NCBI GenBank assembly: GCA_024036415.1
Contig: JAMWET010000549.1
Span: 62,001-126,000 of the forward strand
Direction: 5' to 3'
From: Prochilodus magdalenae
Taxonomy: Eukaryota > Chordata > Actinopteri > Characiformes > Prochilodontidae
Length of the DNA stretch: 64,000 nucleotides
Every line of letters begins with the position of its first letter. Position 1 is the stretch's first letter. A program made the position numbers and the translations under genes. Below, in pieces: positions 1-11,770 of this stretch. Under the pieces are notes generated by a model. The model saw only the letters and a program-made list of their open reading frames with translations. It searched no databases and had not been told where the DNA came from.

Positions 1-410
1 TTCAATGGCTCACTACAGAAGTATCTGCAATAAATCAATAAACTTTATTTTTACTATAATAAATAAACTAAGTGGGAGCCTCATTTTTAAGTTAGCCAAA
101 GATTTACATATTAATAGGGATACAAAAATAACAAAATTAAAATTTAATTAAATCTATTTGATGAAAGTGAAAGACTACATGAACAATTCAACAACATAAT
201 CAAACAGAATTAATGGAACAAATAATTAAGAAAATAATTAATGTTTAATAGGCAAAGTAAAAAATTAAATAAAAAGGAAATTTTAAATTCGAAAAAAACT
301 TAAATAAATTGATATATAAATACAAACGGTAAAATATAAAATGTAAAAAAATCAAATAGTTCCCAAACCAACACTCTGAAAGGTGATCCAGTGACTGCTA
401 GTACAACATC
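1..410. other. AT-rich non-coding tract
   Basis: Strongly A/T-rich sequence with many short A and T runs and scattered TAAATAAA-like strings. I see no open frame, TIR or tandem period. Composition changes sharply to mixed GC after about 410. It may be the edge of an older repeat that continues outside the window. Confidence 0.7.
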
Positions 411-2159
411 TTCCTGAATTAGATGTGGGGTAGGTCCTACCTCAGTCAGATCTCCACACGGTTCTACCTAACTCTGCTGAATAATGATATCCTTGATTAT
501 TTGTTCTATTTATATCTAGATCTCCTGATTGTTGATGTGTTCATGCAGTCGTGCTGCGGGCGCCATATCAACCCCATACCCTACAATCGTTCCGCTAATG
601 CCCCCGCTCTCCTGAGGAGAGGTATGGAGCGCGTAGATGGAGGATGAATTCATTTGGCGAGGTGTTACAGATGGACTCTCCTCTCCAGTGTCATGTTTAA
701 CAATAAATAGGGACGTGCTCATAGATCCTCCTCGAGCTCGACAGTGATAAAAACCTACCAGGTGGCGAACGGTAACGATGAGCTCTGTGACTAATGGCGC
801 GGGATCTCCCTCGGAGACGCGCCTCCTTTTAATAGCCTCTGTTGTCTCTCTCCGATTGTGCTTAATGAAAAAGTCATCGGCTGCTAAACGCGACGCGATG
901 AGCCGTCTACAGCGCTAACGTGCCAGCTGTCAGACCCCATTCCCACGCAGCCCAACGACCCTCACTTCCAGCCCAATCCCATGTGTGTGGCCATGACCAG
1001 GTCGAAAGGTCAATTCCTCCCGAGGGATCGGCTAACCGTGAGCACATTAGACCACAGCGGTGATCAATAACGAGGGTCACGTCGTTAATCCGACGAGTTC
1101 CACCTCTCCTCTTACCCCAAACACAGCAGGGTGGGTTTGGTGTCTGGAGTGTGCTGCTGTAGCTTATACGCTCATACACGCTGATAACGAGCAACAGAGA
1201 CTCTTAAGCCAACTGTTAGCATGATGCTAACCAGGGACATGGGAAGGTCTTCGAAGTGGTGTTGTGCCATGTTAGCTGTGCCATGGTCTACAGTCAAGAA
1301 GTGTGGTCTGTTTAGAAGCGACCTGCCCGCTGCCTGGCAGCGCTGAGCGGCCGGCCTTCACGGCACAGGTGTTCAATAAAAGAGCAGTCACCTGGAGCGC
1401 TAAGATTCCTGCCTCATCATCTACGCCAGCGCCGCACCGGTGTCATGGATAGGATAGCACCAGCAGTCTGGAGAGGGGCAGCACCACCCTATCTCATCAG
1501 AGAGAACAGAGTCCGGCTAAGGCTGGAGCAGTGAAGCCAAGATCAGACGCCAGGACCACACAAGAGGCGAGCCAGGACCGCAGCATGGCTTCAATGACAT
1601 CTCATTTCCTGGGAGACCACTCGGCACCCCCATGGTGGTACCTGCATGCCTGACGTACGCTAGCCTAGCTAACAATCAAGCTGGCTGCCACTCTGAAGCC
1701 TGAGCTTTGTCCATACTGTCGTCCAACCAGGCCCATCAGAAACCTGGCCCATCAGAGGTGACTGAGCTACATGCTGGTACTGATCTCCATTACCTGTTAG
1801 CTACATTAGCTCTGCAGCTCCAGCTCCGAACATGTCCTAGCTGCTCCATTTGAGTTCAGGGCTAAGTCTGTATTTTCACCAAGCGCTCCCTCCAGAACAC
1901 AGGGATACTGGAGTGTCAGCCCCAAAGTCCACTCCACAGTCAAGGACCTGCACGCTGTCCATTCACAGCCCAGCTGCTCCTTAGATCAGAGCCCCTTTAG
2001 CGCTTCAAAAGCCCGCTTGTATCCCAGCAGAAAAAACGGCATCCGAAATATTCACCCTGACAAACCGGCCTGGTTCCGCCGCGTGGCTGATGAACAATCT
2101 ACGCCTAATATGGAAGCGTGATGTGTTTTCTCCCTCCTCGACTCGCCCCGGCCAAAGCT
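411..2159. other. Unique sequence, no gene recognised
   Basis: Mixed-composition sequence. The short open frames on both strands (for example 423-647 and 907-1194) have no recognisable domain, no repeat structure and no convincing splice signals. I see no transposon ends or tandem arrays here. Confidence 0.5.
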
Positions 2160-2410
2160 CCCTCTGAAAGCGGGCCGAGCCTTAATGAGGCTCCGAAAGC
2201 CGTTATCTGCCGAGAGGAGCCGGAGCCGCCGCGCTTCCCTATTCCTTTATATTCTTCAACAGCAGAAAGCTCATTTCCCTCCATTGTCCCATATTTCAAA
2301 TTTAAAAATGAGACAGAAAAAAGCATCAGCGAGAGGAGCGGGTCTTTATTATTCCATCGTTAGCGCTCTCCGCCGCGCCATCATTTGCATTTTCCACTGG
2401 AAGCATTAAT
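2160..2410. promoter_or_regulatory. Candidate conserved non-coding element (unproven)
   Basis: Complex non-repetitive sequence combining AT-motif clusters with GC-rich stretches. It has an octamer-like ATTTGCAT near 2388-2395, CTTTATATTC near 2245 and TTAATATTGCAG near 2405. Overlapping open frames on both strands are all short. This texture is typical of deeply conserved vertebrate enhancers, but conservation cannot be judged from one sequence, so the call is a guess from texture only. Confidence 0.2.
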
Positions 2411-2818
2411 ATTGCAGTGGGAGAAGGAAAGCAGGACTGCTGGACGAGGCAAAGGCTAAAAATGAACGAGGTCAAAATTTCAAAATCAGCCGACAGAAGA
2501 ACCAGCCTCCGGCTTGGGCAACGTCCCACAGGGGCGAACAGAACCCAGGCAGAGGAACCCGGTTACCATCGCTCTGGGCTTACAACAGACATGAGCTCAT
2601 TTTCTTGGAAGGAAACAAAACCTGCTTCCTCGGAATCACAGCTGGACGAAACCGGGAATTCTTCATTTATGTCCTGGCATGGGAAGTCACCTTAAATCAA
2701 GCCAATATAGCCAAGCCTGGCTCCGTCCCAAACCATGGACGCCCACAGGATGCCCACAGGATGCCCACAGGACACTACTGGTTGGATAGTTCTGGTAGGT
2801 GGACGATTCTCAGTCCAG
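2411..2818. other. Unique sequence, no gene recognised
   Basis: Contains a short triplication of the motif GGATGCCCACA near 2745-2772 and otherwise no recognisable feature. Open frames here are short and carry no known motif. Confidence 0.5.
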
Positions 2819-3085
2819 CAATGAGACCAAGGCGTCCAGCAGCACTGCTGTGTCTGATCCACTCACACCAGCACCACCCACTCTAACACACCACCACCAC
2901 CACATCAGTGTCACTGCAGTGCTGAGAATGATCCACCACCCACATACTACCTGCTCTATGGGGGTCCTGTGGGGGTCCTGCCCATTGAAGAACAGGGTAA
3001 TACAGTACACAGAGAAACAGATGGACTACAGTCTGGACCTGTACACCTACAGAGTGTCCTGTATGGTCAGTGGACACAGAGGATG
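2819..3085 (+). repeat. Interspersed repeat family A, copy 1
   Basis: Matches the second copy at 13535-13775 over most of its length in the same orientation. Shared landmarks are CAGCAGCACTGCTG, the CACCACCACCAC stretch, GTGTCACTGCAGTGCTGAGA, a GGGGGTCCTG duplication, CATTGAAGAACAGGGTAATA and AGAGAAACAGATGGACTACA. I recognise it as a repeat that is abundant in fish genomes and usually treated as a non-autonomous DNA element. Its class is not decided by this sequence. The three small open frames across it are incidental. Confidence 0.8.
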
Positions 3086-3417
3086 ATCTTATAATCCACC
3101 ACTGATATTATATTAGTGAGATATCAGTGTGTACATTAGCAGCTACGTGTTCCTAACACATATGCAGGCTACAGGCTACGCTACACAGTGACTCACCGAA
3201 AGCTGCCAGGAGCAGCACGCCCCTGAGGACGCCTTGGCTCGTCCTCCGGACGGGAGTGTGGTACGTCGGGCCGAACCTGAGCTTCACCACAGACAGGAAC
3301 CATCAGAGGTATCTGTGCACGGCAAAACTAAACACGCCCTCCACGCTCGAGGAAACGGATACGGATGTGTCGGAATATTTATCAACGTTCCTATTCACAC
3401 GGGAGACAGTCCTGAGC
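3086..3417. other. Unique sequence between repeats
   Basis: No tandem structure, known element or supported reading frame seen. Confidence 0.5.
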
Positions 3418-3612
3418 TGGAGGTTAGGGAACCGGCCTTGTGACTGGAGGGTCACGGGTTCCATCCCCTGAACTGGCAGTAAGGGACTGGAGTGCCCTTG
3501 AGCAGGACACCTAACCCCCACCTGCTCCTTGGGTGCCCTCGGGGCGGGGCGGCGCACCACCCTAGTGTGTGTGCCCATGTGGGTGTTTCACTACACGGGT
3601 GGTTTAAACGTG
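3418..3612 (+). mobile_element. tRNA-derived SINE (family 1), copy 1
   Basis: The head TTAGGGAACCGGC is followed by a Pol III B-box-like GGGTTCCATCCC at 3456-3467, then the body with GTGCCCTTGAGCAGGACACC, CTAACCCCCACCTGCTCC, GTGTGTGCCCATG and GTGTTTCACTACACGG. The same head, B box and body occur in reverse at 44850-44980. That recurrence, plus the ordered A-box-like and B-box-like motifs, supports a tRNA-derived SINE. The 3' end looks truncated or decayed near 3612. I see no clear target-site duplication. Confidence 0.75.
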
Positions 3613-4884
3613 TAAGACTCTCCAAGCCAGACAACGATTGGCCTCACCTGAACGAATATCACCTGAGGTCATTTCTTTGGCTCGCATCACAGGTGAAGGT
3701 AACAGGCACCGGAATTCTAATCCCCTCCAAATAGGGCCATGGATATAAACGCCAGGCTCGCGAGGCTCCTGGTGGCTCCGGGGCCCAAAGCGACTGTTTA
3801 TAGCACTTAGTGTAATAACCAGTGCTGCCCGGGCGTGCAGGCTGGAAAACCCAAGTGAACATTACACGCTAATGACTTGGAGCGCGGACAATGGAGCAAA
3901 GGCTCAAACTGCCAATTAAGCATATGCTGTTAAACTGCAGTCTGCTCAGATACCGACATCTGATAGCGTTTGGGCTTGGCCCGCAGATCAGAACCACCAC
4001 GCTGGGACGCATGGAGATGCGCCAACACAGACTCATTAACCAGCCACATTCCTTTACACCCCAGACCTGCTGACTGTACAACCAGAGCCGCACCAAACTC
4101 AGGGCTCAAACACGCCAGGAACGCTGCACCAATTAATATCCCAGCCCTCAAGCACCACAGAACACGTCCAAGGTCACCTCAAGGTCATTTTCAGGTTAGA
4201 CTCCCCACTAGGGGGCACTGTTAGCACCCGAGCAGTGTTTCTGTGCATCACTGAATGTGAGGAAACCCACACCAGCAGGACTTCATTCCGCACGGTACTC
4301 AGTAGTGTGTATTACATGAACACAGTGCAGAAATAATATACACTGTTCTAGATTGATCTAGAACGTCAGAGACTAGGACAGGTGTCTGAATAACAGCTTC
4401 TAAACTCCAATGAATCTACAGAACATAACTCACACCTGGAACGAGGAACCAGCGGTGTGTGCTGGCTCCCGTCAGTCATGCTGAGGTACGCTCTGTAGGC
4501 CTCCCTCATCTTAGTGGATGCTCTCCCGGAGTACTGTTCCACTCTGGTCTAGATAATCTGGTCCACAGACGGAGTAGAACACGTCTACCGGGCGCTGCAG
4601 CCTCTTGATGAGCTCTAGATCACCTGTAGCTCCGTCTTCACTCACTCAGCTGGAGCATCACCTGACACACCTCAACACACCTGTGTCTATACTGCTCTGT
4701 ACACTACTGGACAGTCCCAGACGGTTCTAGATAGTACTCTCCAAAGTTCTAGAACATTCCAGGCAGTACTATAATCTTCTGGAGAGTTATTACAGATCCA
4801 GAAGGAACCTGAAGCCTACTCAGCACTGAACGTAGCACAGAAGTTCTGGATAATAGAGAACCTCATTGTACTGAACACGACAAC
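3613..4884. other. Unique sequence, no gene recognised
   Basis: Contains many copies of loosely related GTTCTAGA/TCTAGAAC strings between 4345 and 4870, but without a fixed period. Open frames are short and overlap on both strands. No gene or element is supported. Confidence 0.45.
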
Positions 4885-5240
4885 CAAGTGTTCAGTTCAG
4901 TTCAGTTCAACTCATCTCATTATACTGTCATTATACCAAAACAGTCAGGTGCCGCCTCCAGTGCAGTTATAAAAATGTATATTCAAAAATTAGCATATCC
5001 AGGAGACAGAAATCAGTTTTGTAGGTGTACATGTGCAGTGTGTTCAGGTAGCAAAGTGTGCAGTAAGTGTGCGGTTGTGAACAGCAGCTCAGTGTTCAGG
5101 TAAATGGCTAAACAGCTGACGGTGCAGACGTTCAGTATAGATAAATAAACACACAGCTGAGATGTTGGAGTGTACGGGTCAGGTAAAGGGCAGTGCAGTC
5201 CTGTGAGGTAGTGGAGCCCAGTGTGTGGGCTGAGGGTTAC
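4885..5240. repeat. Probable decayed interspersed repeat with a (TTCAG)n start
   Basis: Begins with four tandem TTCAG units (4890-4909), followed by CATTATACTGTCATTATACC and a run of GTGCAGT/GTGTGCAGTAAGTGTGC strings. This order resembles the 3' portion of a retroelement-like repeat common in fish genomes. The resemblance is from memory and there is no second copy in the window to confirm it. Confidence 0.3.
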
Positions 5241-6600
5241 TATAGGGACCCAACGCCATTTCCTGTACACTGTAGGCCGAAGGAGAACACACTTACAGGA
5301 CACACTTACACTTAGAGGATAAACGCTGGTAACGTAGTGTGAGCTACTGATTACTGAAACGAGTAATCGATAAATTCAGATCGTTCATCACTCATAACTC
5401 TCCTACAGCTTCATAATGTAGTTAGTTGTTTTCTGCAGGTGCTAACTTCCTATACAGGTGGACACGGTTGGTACAACCCTTGTTGTAATAGCCTTTTCAG
5501 CCTGACGGTGGCCATTTTGTGTGTCTCCTCTTTGTTGCAGTTGTGTGCAGGTCTATGATTGACCACCTGGGGGCGCCCTCTAGGGTCATCTTGAGGCGTA
5601 TAAGGTTCTGTCGTTAGTCCGTCCCTGAAGCCAATGTCCCCATGTAACCCGGGCTCTTTCACAGCCCCACTCTGTGTTGTGTTGAAATTAGACAGGACTG
5701 TGACGGAACCTGCATCGGTTTACTCTGCACAAGAGTTTTCATACACAGAGCCGTACAGCATTAGACCAGCGCCAATCCAGATCTACCTGCCGAACCAATA
5801 TGCTTTAATCTCTGTATGCTGCGGTTACAGTACACGTGAATTACAGGGTGCACAGTTTAGACCATATACAATAAACGACCAGCAACCCTCCTGTACTGTC
5901 TAGCTAGCATAGCTTTCTGTTGCTAGCTGCATGCCACGCCTTGTTAAGCGCCATATCACCACAGAACATCAAAAATATGGATCAACCACACGGTCCACAT
6001 TTAACCAAACACTGTTCAGCTGTCTGTGGAGTCAACCAGAGTCAAGGGTAGGTGTGTTAGCTGACGTGCGGCGTAATTAACCTAAGCAATATACAAAGAA
6101 AAGAGCGATTGTAAAGAGGCCGCCTCGCACATCAGCGTGTGAGGCTTCACCAGTATTATAGCCTCTGGATGCCCCGCCCACACAGCCACTCCTTCAAAAT
6201 AAATGTCCTTTATGACTTATTGGAAGAGTGATAATTCAATATCACAACATATAAATAAAAGCTAGTGAAACATCCTCCTCAGTGTTAATCCTGCTACACC
6301 TACTACACTTACCTCTGAATATTTTGATGAAAATAAACTACATGCGATTTTTTGGTTTTCAATGGTGCCCTGTGTTTGATCTGGCAGAGGTCTGGGGAGC
6401 GAGGTCTGGGTTACGGCCTGACCCTAGACCAGTTTAAATAAATCCTACAGCTAATGTGAAAGAGTCAAAAAGTAGCAGCAATAAAAAAAACTAAACCAGT
6501 TTCTTTATCAACTCAATTAAAAAATTAATAAACCTGATTTTAGATATTAACAGTGTGATTAATCTGTGATTTCTGTATTATACTGCCTACACTGGTACAA
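5241..6600. other. Unique sequence, no gene recognised
   Basis: Mixed-composition sequence becoming AT-rich from about 6200. Frames at 5450-5662 (-) and 5634-5903 (+) overlap and carry no recognisable domain. I see no repeat structure. Confidence 0.45.
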
Positions 6601-7058
6601 CTACAATCACAGGTCTGTCACCACTTAGCCACCAACTAACCCCCCAACTAACCCACCAACTAATCCCCCTAACTAACCCAACAACTAATCCCCCCAACCA
6701 ACCCCCCAACTAACCCACCAACTAATCCCCCCAACTAACCCCCCTAACTAATCCACCCACTTATCCCCTTTACTAATCCATCAACTAATCCCCCTAACTA
6801 ACCCACCAACTAATCCATCGACTAACCCCCCCAACTAATCCACCAACTAACCCCCCAACTAATCCGCCAACTAACCCCCCAACTAATCCATCAACTAACC
6901 CCCCAACTAACCCACCGACTAATCCCCCCAACTAACCCACCAACTAACCCCCAACTACCCCCCCAACTAACCCACCGACTAACCCCCCTAACTAATCCAC
7001 CAACTACCCCCCAACTAACCCCCCCAACTAACCCCCCCAAACTAATCCAGCAACTAAC
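6601..7058. repeat. C-rich minisatellite with CCAACTAACCC core
   Basis: Tandem array of 10-15 bp units alternating CCAACTAACCC, CACCAACTAATCC and CCCCCCAACTAA. The plus strand is almost free of G. The minus strand reads as runs of three to seven G separated by TTAGTTGG, so it has G-quadruplex potential. The minus-strand frame at 6891-7124 (repeated GGLVGG-type residues) is an artefact of the array. Confidence 0.9.
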
Positions 7059-7820
7059 CTCGCCAACAATTACATTAGTTGCCAAGTGGACCAAGCCGAT
7101 TAATTGATGCACCACCCAATTCAAAGGCCAGCATGTGGACTGAAATGGTCTCAGGCTAGCAGCTGGACGTGCGGAGCTTCGGAATTAAACCTCCTGCTTA
7201 GAAAACGATCTTAGTAGAGCTGGAGGAGAAGATCAGGAAGATGGAGGGTAAAACCGGAGCACACCGAGAGGCTGCAAACACTGGACACAGCTGACAGAGG
7301 AGGGAACAATATTCACCCCAACGACCGGAATTCCAACTACCGTCTAGCAAACGGAATCATCAGCAGACATGGTGACTAGCACTGAACATCTGAGTCTGCA
7401 CCCAGCACCGATTCCGGACTTGTTTGGGAGAAGGGCTCAGTATTCCTTGCTTCCTTTCACACAAGAGAATTCCATCAGAACCGTGGATCAGCTGTACAAC
7501 CCCATATGCCTGAAGCGGTCAAGACCGGAGCTTTTTGTCCATCAAATTTCCCGCCTTCGCGGAATGTGGGAAGGAAAGGGTCTGGGAAATTTGAGGCGAT
7601 TACAGCACAAAGTGAACCAATCACATAACCCCATGCATGGTGCCCGACAAACAGCCTCCACGCTTGTAGCCAATAGAGTTGGCTGGAGGTAAACGTTGGA
7701 CCACAAAGAGAACCAGAGATCGATTCTCTGGATCACCCTGGACCACAACAGCCCACTTCCAGAGTTTGGAAAGCACACAGTCCAGGGTCAGGAAACTCTC
7801 TAGTGTGACAATGGCTGTAT
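7059..7820. other. Unique sequence, no gene recognised
   Basis: A short frame near 7217 would encode LEEKIRKMEG, reminiscent of a coiled coil, but it does not extend. The 107-codon frame at 7369-7692 shows no domain I recognise. Confidence 0.4.
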
Positions 7821-8235
7821 TACACCAGTGAGCCAAAACATTATGACCACACACCCTGAGCGGCAAGTCAAACGGTCACAGAGCATCTCTGAAACAGGCT
7901 TGAGGAATTCTGATACAGGTGTGATTCTCTAGGACTCCTCTTAGCGGCAAATACATACAGACAGTGGACCAATGTGGGACAGAACCAGAACCAGAAAGAG
8001 GTTGCACAAAGCTCTGTCCTGCAAATTCCCCAGATCTCAATCCCGATTGAGCATGTGCAGGAATCACAAGTCCATCCACAGTGGTTCCGCCTCTGATGGT
8101 TCCCCTGATACCACAGGACAGTACTGCAGGGTCCACGCCTCTGGCATCTCAGCATTCCCAGAGGGAAATTCAAGTGGCACATGGAGAACCAATGACGTAT
8201 GAGACAGGTGATCATATTATATTGTTCATCCAGCT
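7821..8235 (+). mobile_element. Internally deleted Tc1/mariner element remnant
   Basis: The left end GTGAGCCAAAACATTATGACC (7830-7850) is a mariner-type terminus I recognise in fish. It is followed by a piece matching the transposase N-terminal region (CAGAGCATCTCTGAAACAGG, ~7877). The sequence then jumps to ATTCCCCAGATCTCAATCCC (8026-8045), which corresponds to the conserved C-terminal block around the catalytic acidic residue (SPDLNPIEH-type). The region between is missing, so most of the catalytic core is lost. A few more C-terminal-like strings (TGATACCACAGGACAG, GTCCACGCCTCTGG) follow. The right end is unclear. Confidence 0.65.
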
Positions 8236-8257
8236 CACCAGACCACAAACCTCCTGG

Positions 8258-8700
8258 TCACCTGGTGTGTTTAAGGTGGTAGTACCTTCAGGCTCCTGCA
8301 GGTGGCGCTGCACGAGGATGATGGAGCTATAAATCCCTGTGGGGTGTGAGTGATGGGATCCATAGATTGGGAGGAGGTGCTACAGTGCAGGGAATGTCTC
8401 GTTCCATGTGTGGAAAATGGCTCCAGAGCAGATGTTAATGATTGGCTAAAAGGAGGGACTGCATGTGGGCGTGGCCAAAGACCATAGTGTGAAGGAAGTA
8501 GCTGAATCTGCAGGTGGTCTACCAGCAGTGGATACAATCCCAGTCTACAGGGAATTCTCCTCGGAACTGTGCCAGGGAAGGCCTCCACCACATCTGGACC
8601 ACCTGACCAGTTCTCTGATGTGAGAGTGTCTGAACACTGATGTGGCTCCATCCAGAACCTCGTCCAGTACAGGCCCGATCCAGTCCCAGCTTGTGGAGGG
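8258..8700 (+). repeat. Interspersed repeat family B, copy 1
   Basis: Begins GTGTGTTTAAGGTGGTAGTA, continues through CAGGTGGCGCTGCAC, CCCTGTGGGGTGTGAGTGAT, TGTCTCGTTCCATGTGTGG, GCTCCAGAGCAGATGTTAAT and GGGCGTGGCCAAAGACCATA, and ends near CATCCAGAACCTCGTCCAGT. It is shared with copies at 17906-18160 (-), 24267-24965 (+), 60068-60345 (+) and 62262-62540 (+). This copy lacks the GTGTGGAAGCGTACGGTCAT segment that is present in copies 3, 4 and 5. The 159-codon minus-strand frame (8271-8750) is not conserved between copies. Class unknown; it may be a non-autonomous DNA element. Confidence 0.85.
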
Positions 8701-9762
8701 GTTACGGGGGGGCTCCAGGACAGAACAGCATTATGGTTAACGTGACGCATGTTATTCCATGATTCCCTGACCGACTGATTCCGATCATGTGAATAAGTGT
8801 CCGGGCTCTTCCGGCCGGGTCCTCACATGGAGATGATTACAGGATAGACTCACACAGTGATGTGAGCCGGTAGTTCAGTCAGGATGAAGTCATTCGTTTG
8901 TTTGTTGCTGCTGGCGAAGTGAAGTGAATCTGTAGGTCTGCTTTCTCAGTGAACTGATACCTGAGGGGGGTGAAGGTGCCGGAAACCACGACGACAATAA
9001 ATCATCCGGGAGCCGAACGACTGAACAGAGCCGTGCAGTAACGAGGACGGAGCAGATACAACCGCCACAGCGCACGCCACACTCACCCGCCAAAAAATTA
9101 AAGGGTTCACGTCTCATTCCTGGGATCCCTCCATCTCCAACGTGCAGACGAGGCCGGGCAGACCCGCCCCCTCACCCGGACGCTGCTGGTTTATGAAGTG
9201 CCCCCCTCCCCCCACCCCGGGTACATAAATGAGAGTAAATCGATTTAGACAACTCAATTTTCCACATTTCACCAGCGGTGGCGTCGGGACGCAGCAGACG
9301 AGCGAGTCGCGTGGGAGAGAAGTCGTGCCAGGAGCGGTTTGCTCCATCAGCCTTTGACCTTGGCATGATTGCCTGTGAGCCGGTTTAATTTAATCAGCTC
9401 CCCTCATGAGGAGCGGCTCACCGCGGGAGAAACCGGCTCTGAGCGAACCCGGACGGCGGTGGCGGCGGCCGGAGATGGATTTGTCCATCACTCCGAGCTC
9501 ACACCGCGCACTTAGGCTTCTCCAACACCTCACAGATTAACCGGGCCATCCATCACACACCGGTTACATAACACACCGGCAGCAACTGCTTTACTGTCCA
9601 ACCAACGAGCACCAAAGGACAGGCCTCCGACAGACACAGCACCACCGCACACCCGACACGGTGTCTCCATATTTCAGAATCTGAGGTTTTAAAGTAGGAG
9701 CACGCTCCGGTATTCAGGGGACACGGTCGGCAGCTACGTCCCAGCACCTCAGCCTCAGTTTT
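8701..9762. other. Unique sequence, partly CNE-like
   Basis: No gene recognised. The part from 9050 to 9450 is a dense mixture of short motifs, including AAAAAATTAAAGGG, ATCGATTTAG, a TGACCTTGGCA nuclear-receptor-type half site (9355-9365) and GTTTAATTTAATCAGC. It could be regulatory, but nothing in the sequence alone proves this. Confidence 0.35.
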
Positions 9763-9990
9763 CCCATTCCACCTTAAATGCTGCAACATCTCCATCCCAG
9801 CACCTCAGCCTCTTGTTCGTGTTTTCCCATTCCACCTTAAATGCTGCAACATCTCCATCCCAGCACCTCAGCCTCTTGTTCGTGTTTTCCCATTCCACCT
9901 TAAATGCTGCAACATCTCCATCCCAGCACCTCAGCCTCTTGTTCGTGTTTTCCCATTCCACCTTAAATGGTGCAGCAGTCCAGCATTATG
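9763..9990. repeat. 63-bp minisatellite, about 3.5 copies
   Basis: Direct repeats containing TTTTCCCATTCCACCTTAAA, GCTGCAACATCTCCATCCCA and GCACCTCAGCCTCTTGTTCG. Units at 9765, 9823, 9886 and 9949 are nearly identical. The first lacks a few bases of TTGTTCGTG. Unit length is a multiple of three, which creates repeated open frames on both strands. Each unit carries the 13-mer TTCCACCTTAAAT that also heads the MITE-like pairs at 10366 and 56519 and the 83-bp array at 41965. Confidence 0.95.
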
Positions 9991-10365
9991 TTTGAGCTTT
10001 ACCTTAGCTAGTGGGCTGTGAGGAGATGTTCTGATCTTGACCAGCTGTATTGGATTAGCATCATGTACCGAGCCGTTAGCTGATAGCAACCACCGATGGC
10101 CTGGACTGGTACGGGCAGATTCCCATGTCCTAAAGAGTTACGGAACAGACTCGGAAATATTCACACCCCCAACATTTACACACAACCTCAACAGAGCTCC
10201 AGAACCAACATGGTGAACTCCGCAGGGAAATCCAGCGTTCCAGGCTGGGAAGGGGATGTGGCGCTTTCCATTCCCTTCCCAAGGATCCCACCTGTCAGCG
10301 GTACATGGTGGATGTTCATCTTTAATCCAGGCTGGAGTTCTTCCTGTTCACCAGCTTCCTAATCC
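9991..10365. other. Unique sequence
   Basis: No supported feature between the 63-bp array and the inverted motif pair. Confidence 0.5.
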
Positions 10366-10442
10366 AATGTTCCACCTTAAATCCTGCAGCTGGTACAGGA
10401 ACCAGAACGTAACAACAGCACCATTTAAGGTGGAACAGAGAA
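10366..10442. mobile_element. Short palindromic (MITE-like) pair of TTCCACCTTAAAT motifs
   Basis: GTTCCACCTTAAATCCTGCAG (10368) faces CAGCACCATTTAAGGTGGAA (10419-10438) in inverted orientation about 50 bp apart, with AACGTAACAACAGCACC just before the right arm. The same arrangement, including CAACGTAACCACAGCAC, occurs at 56574-56660. This suggests a small non-autonomous element with the motif as terminal inverted repeat. Confidence 0.55.
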
Positions 10443-11770
10443 TTCCCAACACAAGCTGGAGAACAGGAACTCCAGCTCCACATCTCTAACAGGATCCCGG
10501 AACACCTTTAATCCTGCAGTCTGCACATTCCACTCCGGACAGATTCCCAAACCTCTCTGGACAATATGGAGCAGCTCCGCTCAGCGTCTGACCCTGAAGA
10601 GACTGAAGAGAGGAGCAGCTCCACCTTTATTAGCACCACCACCCCAACAACAGCCTGTAAGTAGCAGCCATGCTGTGTGATTGTATCCGTGTGCCGGTTG
10701 GAGCAGATCATCTTAAACTGAGAGCTCCATAGTGAGGATCAGCTTTACTCTACTGTGTGTTGGGGTCCAGATGGAGCCAGTAGCTAGTACAGGGAACGTT
10801 AGCTACTAGCATTAGCGTCAAGTAACTAGCATAGCTAACTAAACAGCATGAGGGCGGAGCTTATTTACACAGAAGCTCAGAGAGTTGCTTCTGTGGCTCA
10901 TTGTGGTCGGGGTCTCGCTGTAAACCAGCCAATCAGAGCAGAGTTCATCTGATTATTCATGAGGAGCTCACCAAAAACGGGAAAACCGCTAGAACCAAGT
11001 CATCGGGTGGAAACGGGCCCAGTGTAGAACCACGTCCGGGTGAACAAAGTCACATACCTTCTATCTAGAACATCAGAGAACAGTTTGAATACCGAATGTG
11101 TTCTATGTTAGTGTAGATGCTGCTGTTGCTGTACTGTGCTCGAGCGGCTGTACCCGGAGAACCGAGATTAATCCGAGCTAGCCAATAAACCTGAACCTTT
11201 TCTACCGCTCCGCCTTTAATTGCTCCTTTATGACACAGTGGAGATCTCCCAGACTTCGGATCAGGTTCATTATCTCCCAGTGCGCTCAGCGGAGCGTGAC
11301 CTCGGGCCCTTGCTAGCGGGACACCAGCTAATGCTGAAGTTTGTTTTGGCTAATCCCGAACGCTGCATGTCAGTTTTCCCTCCCCTTGTTTATTTACCCA
11401 GGTTATTTTTGGAGCCAGGCTAAACGACGGCGCGCTTCCTCTGGATGCTACATCCTCCCAGATCACAGCGGCTAATTCTCACGGGGTTAGCGCGGAATTC
11501 TACGACAGATTTATGAGCAGATACCTGACAAAGCCTGCTATTACAGGAATGTGGGAGGGAGCCGCTCGGAGGGACGCTGGGACGTTTCTGGAGGACTTGT
11601 ACAGGCTATTCTGAGAGCTGTTAAACAGCAGAAGACATGAGAGGACTCTCTGACAGCGTAATAGTGGCCACATGATTAATGAGCTAGAACAGACTTTCAG
11701 GAGAACGAGGAAACTCTCAAACTGCCAATAGAGCACATCACATCCTCCACTCCTCCCCTAACGTACGAGA
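10443..11770. other. Unique sequence, no gene recognised
   Basis: No tandem array or known element. 11200-11490 is complex sequence of the kind seen in conserved non-coding elements (for example TTTAATTGCTCCTTTATGAC). The 67-codon frame 11220-11423 has no recognisable domain. Confidence 0.4.

Noticed and set aside
6601..7058. Interstitial telomere
   Set aside because: GGGTTA occurs but never as consecutive TTAGGG units; the period is 10-15 bp with GTTGG interruptions.
7205..7260. LINE ORF1-like coiled coil (LEEKIRKMEG)
   Set aside because: Only about ten residues, no continuation in the frame, and no reverse-transcriptase fragment nearby.
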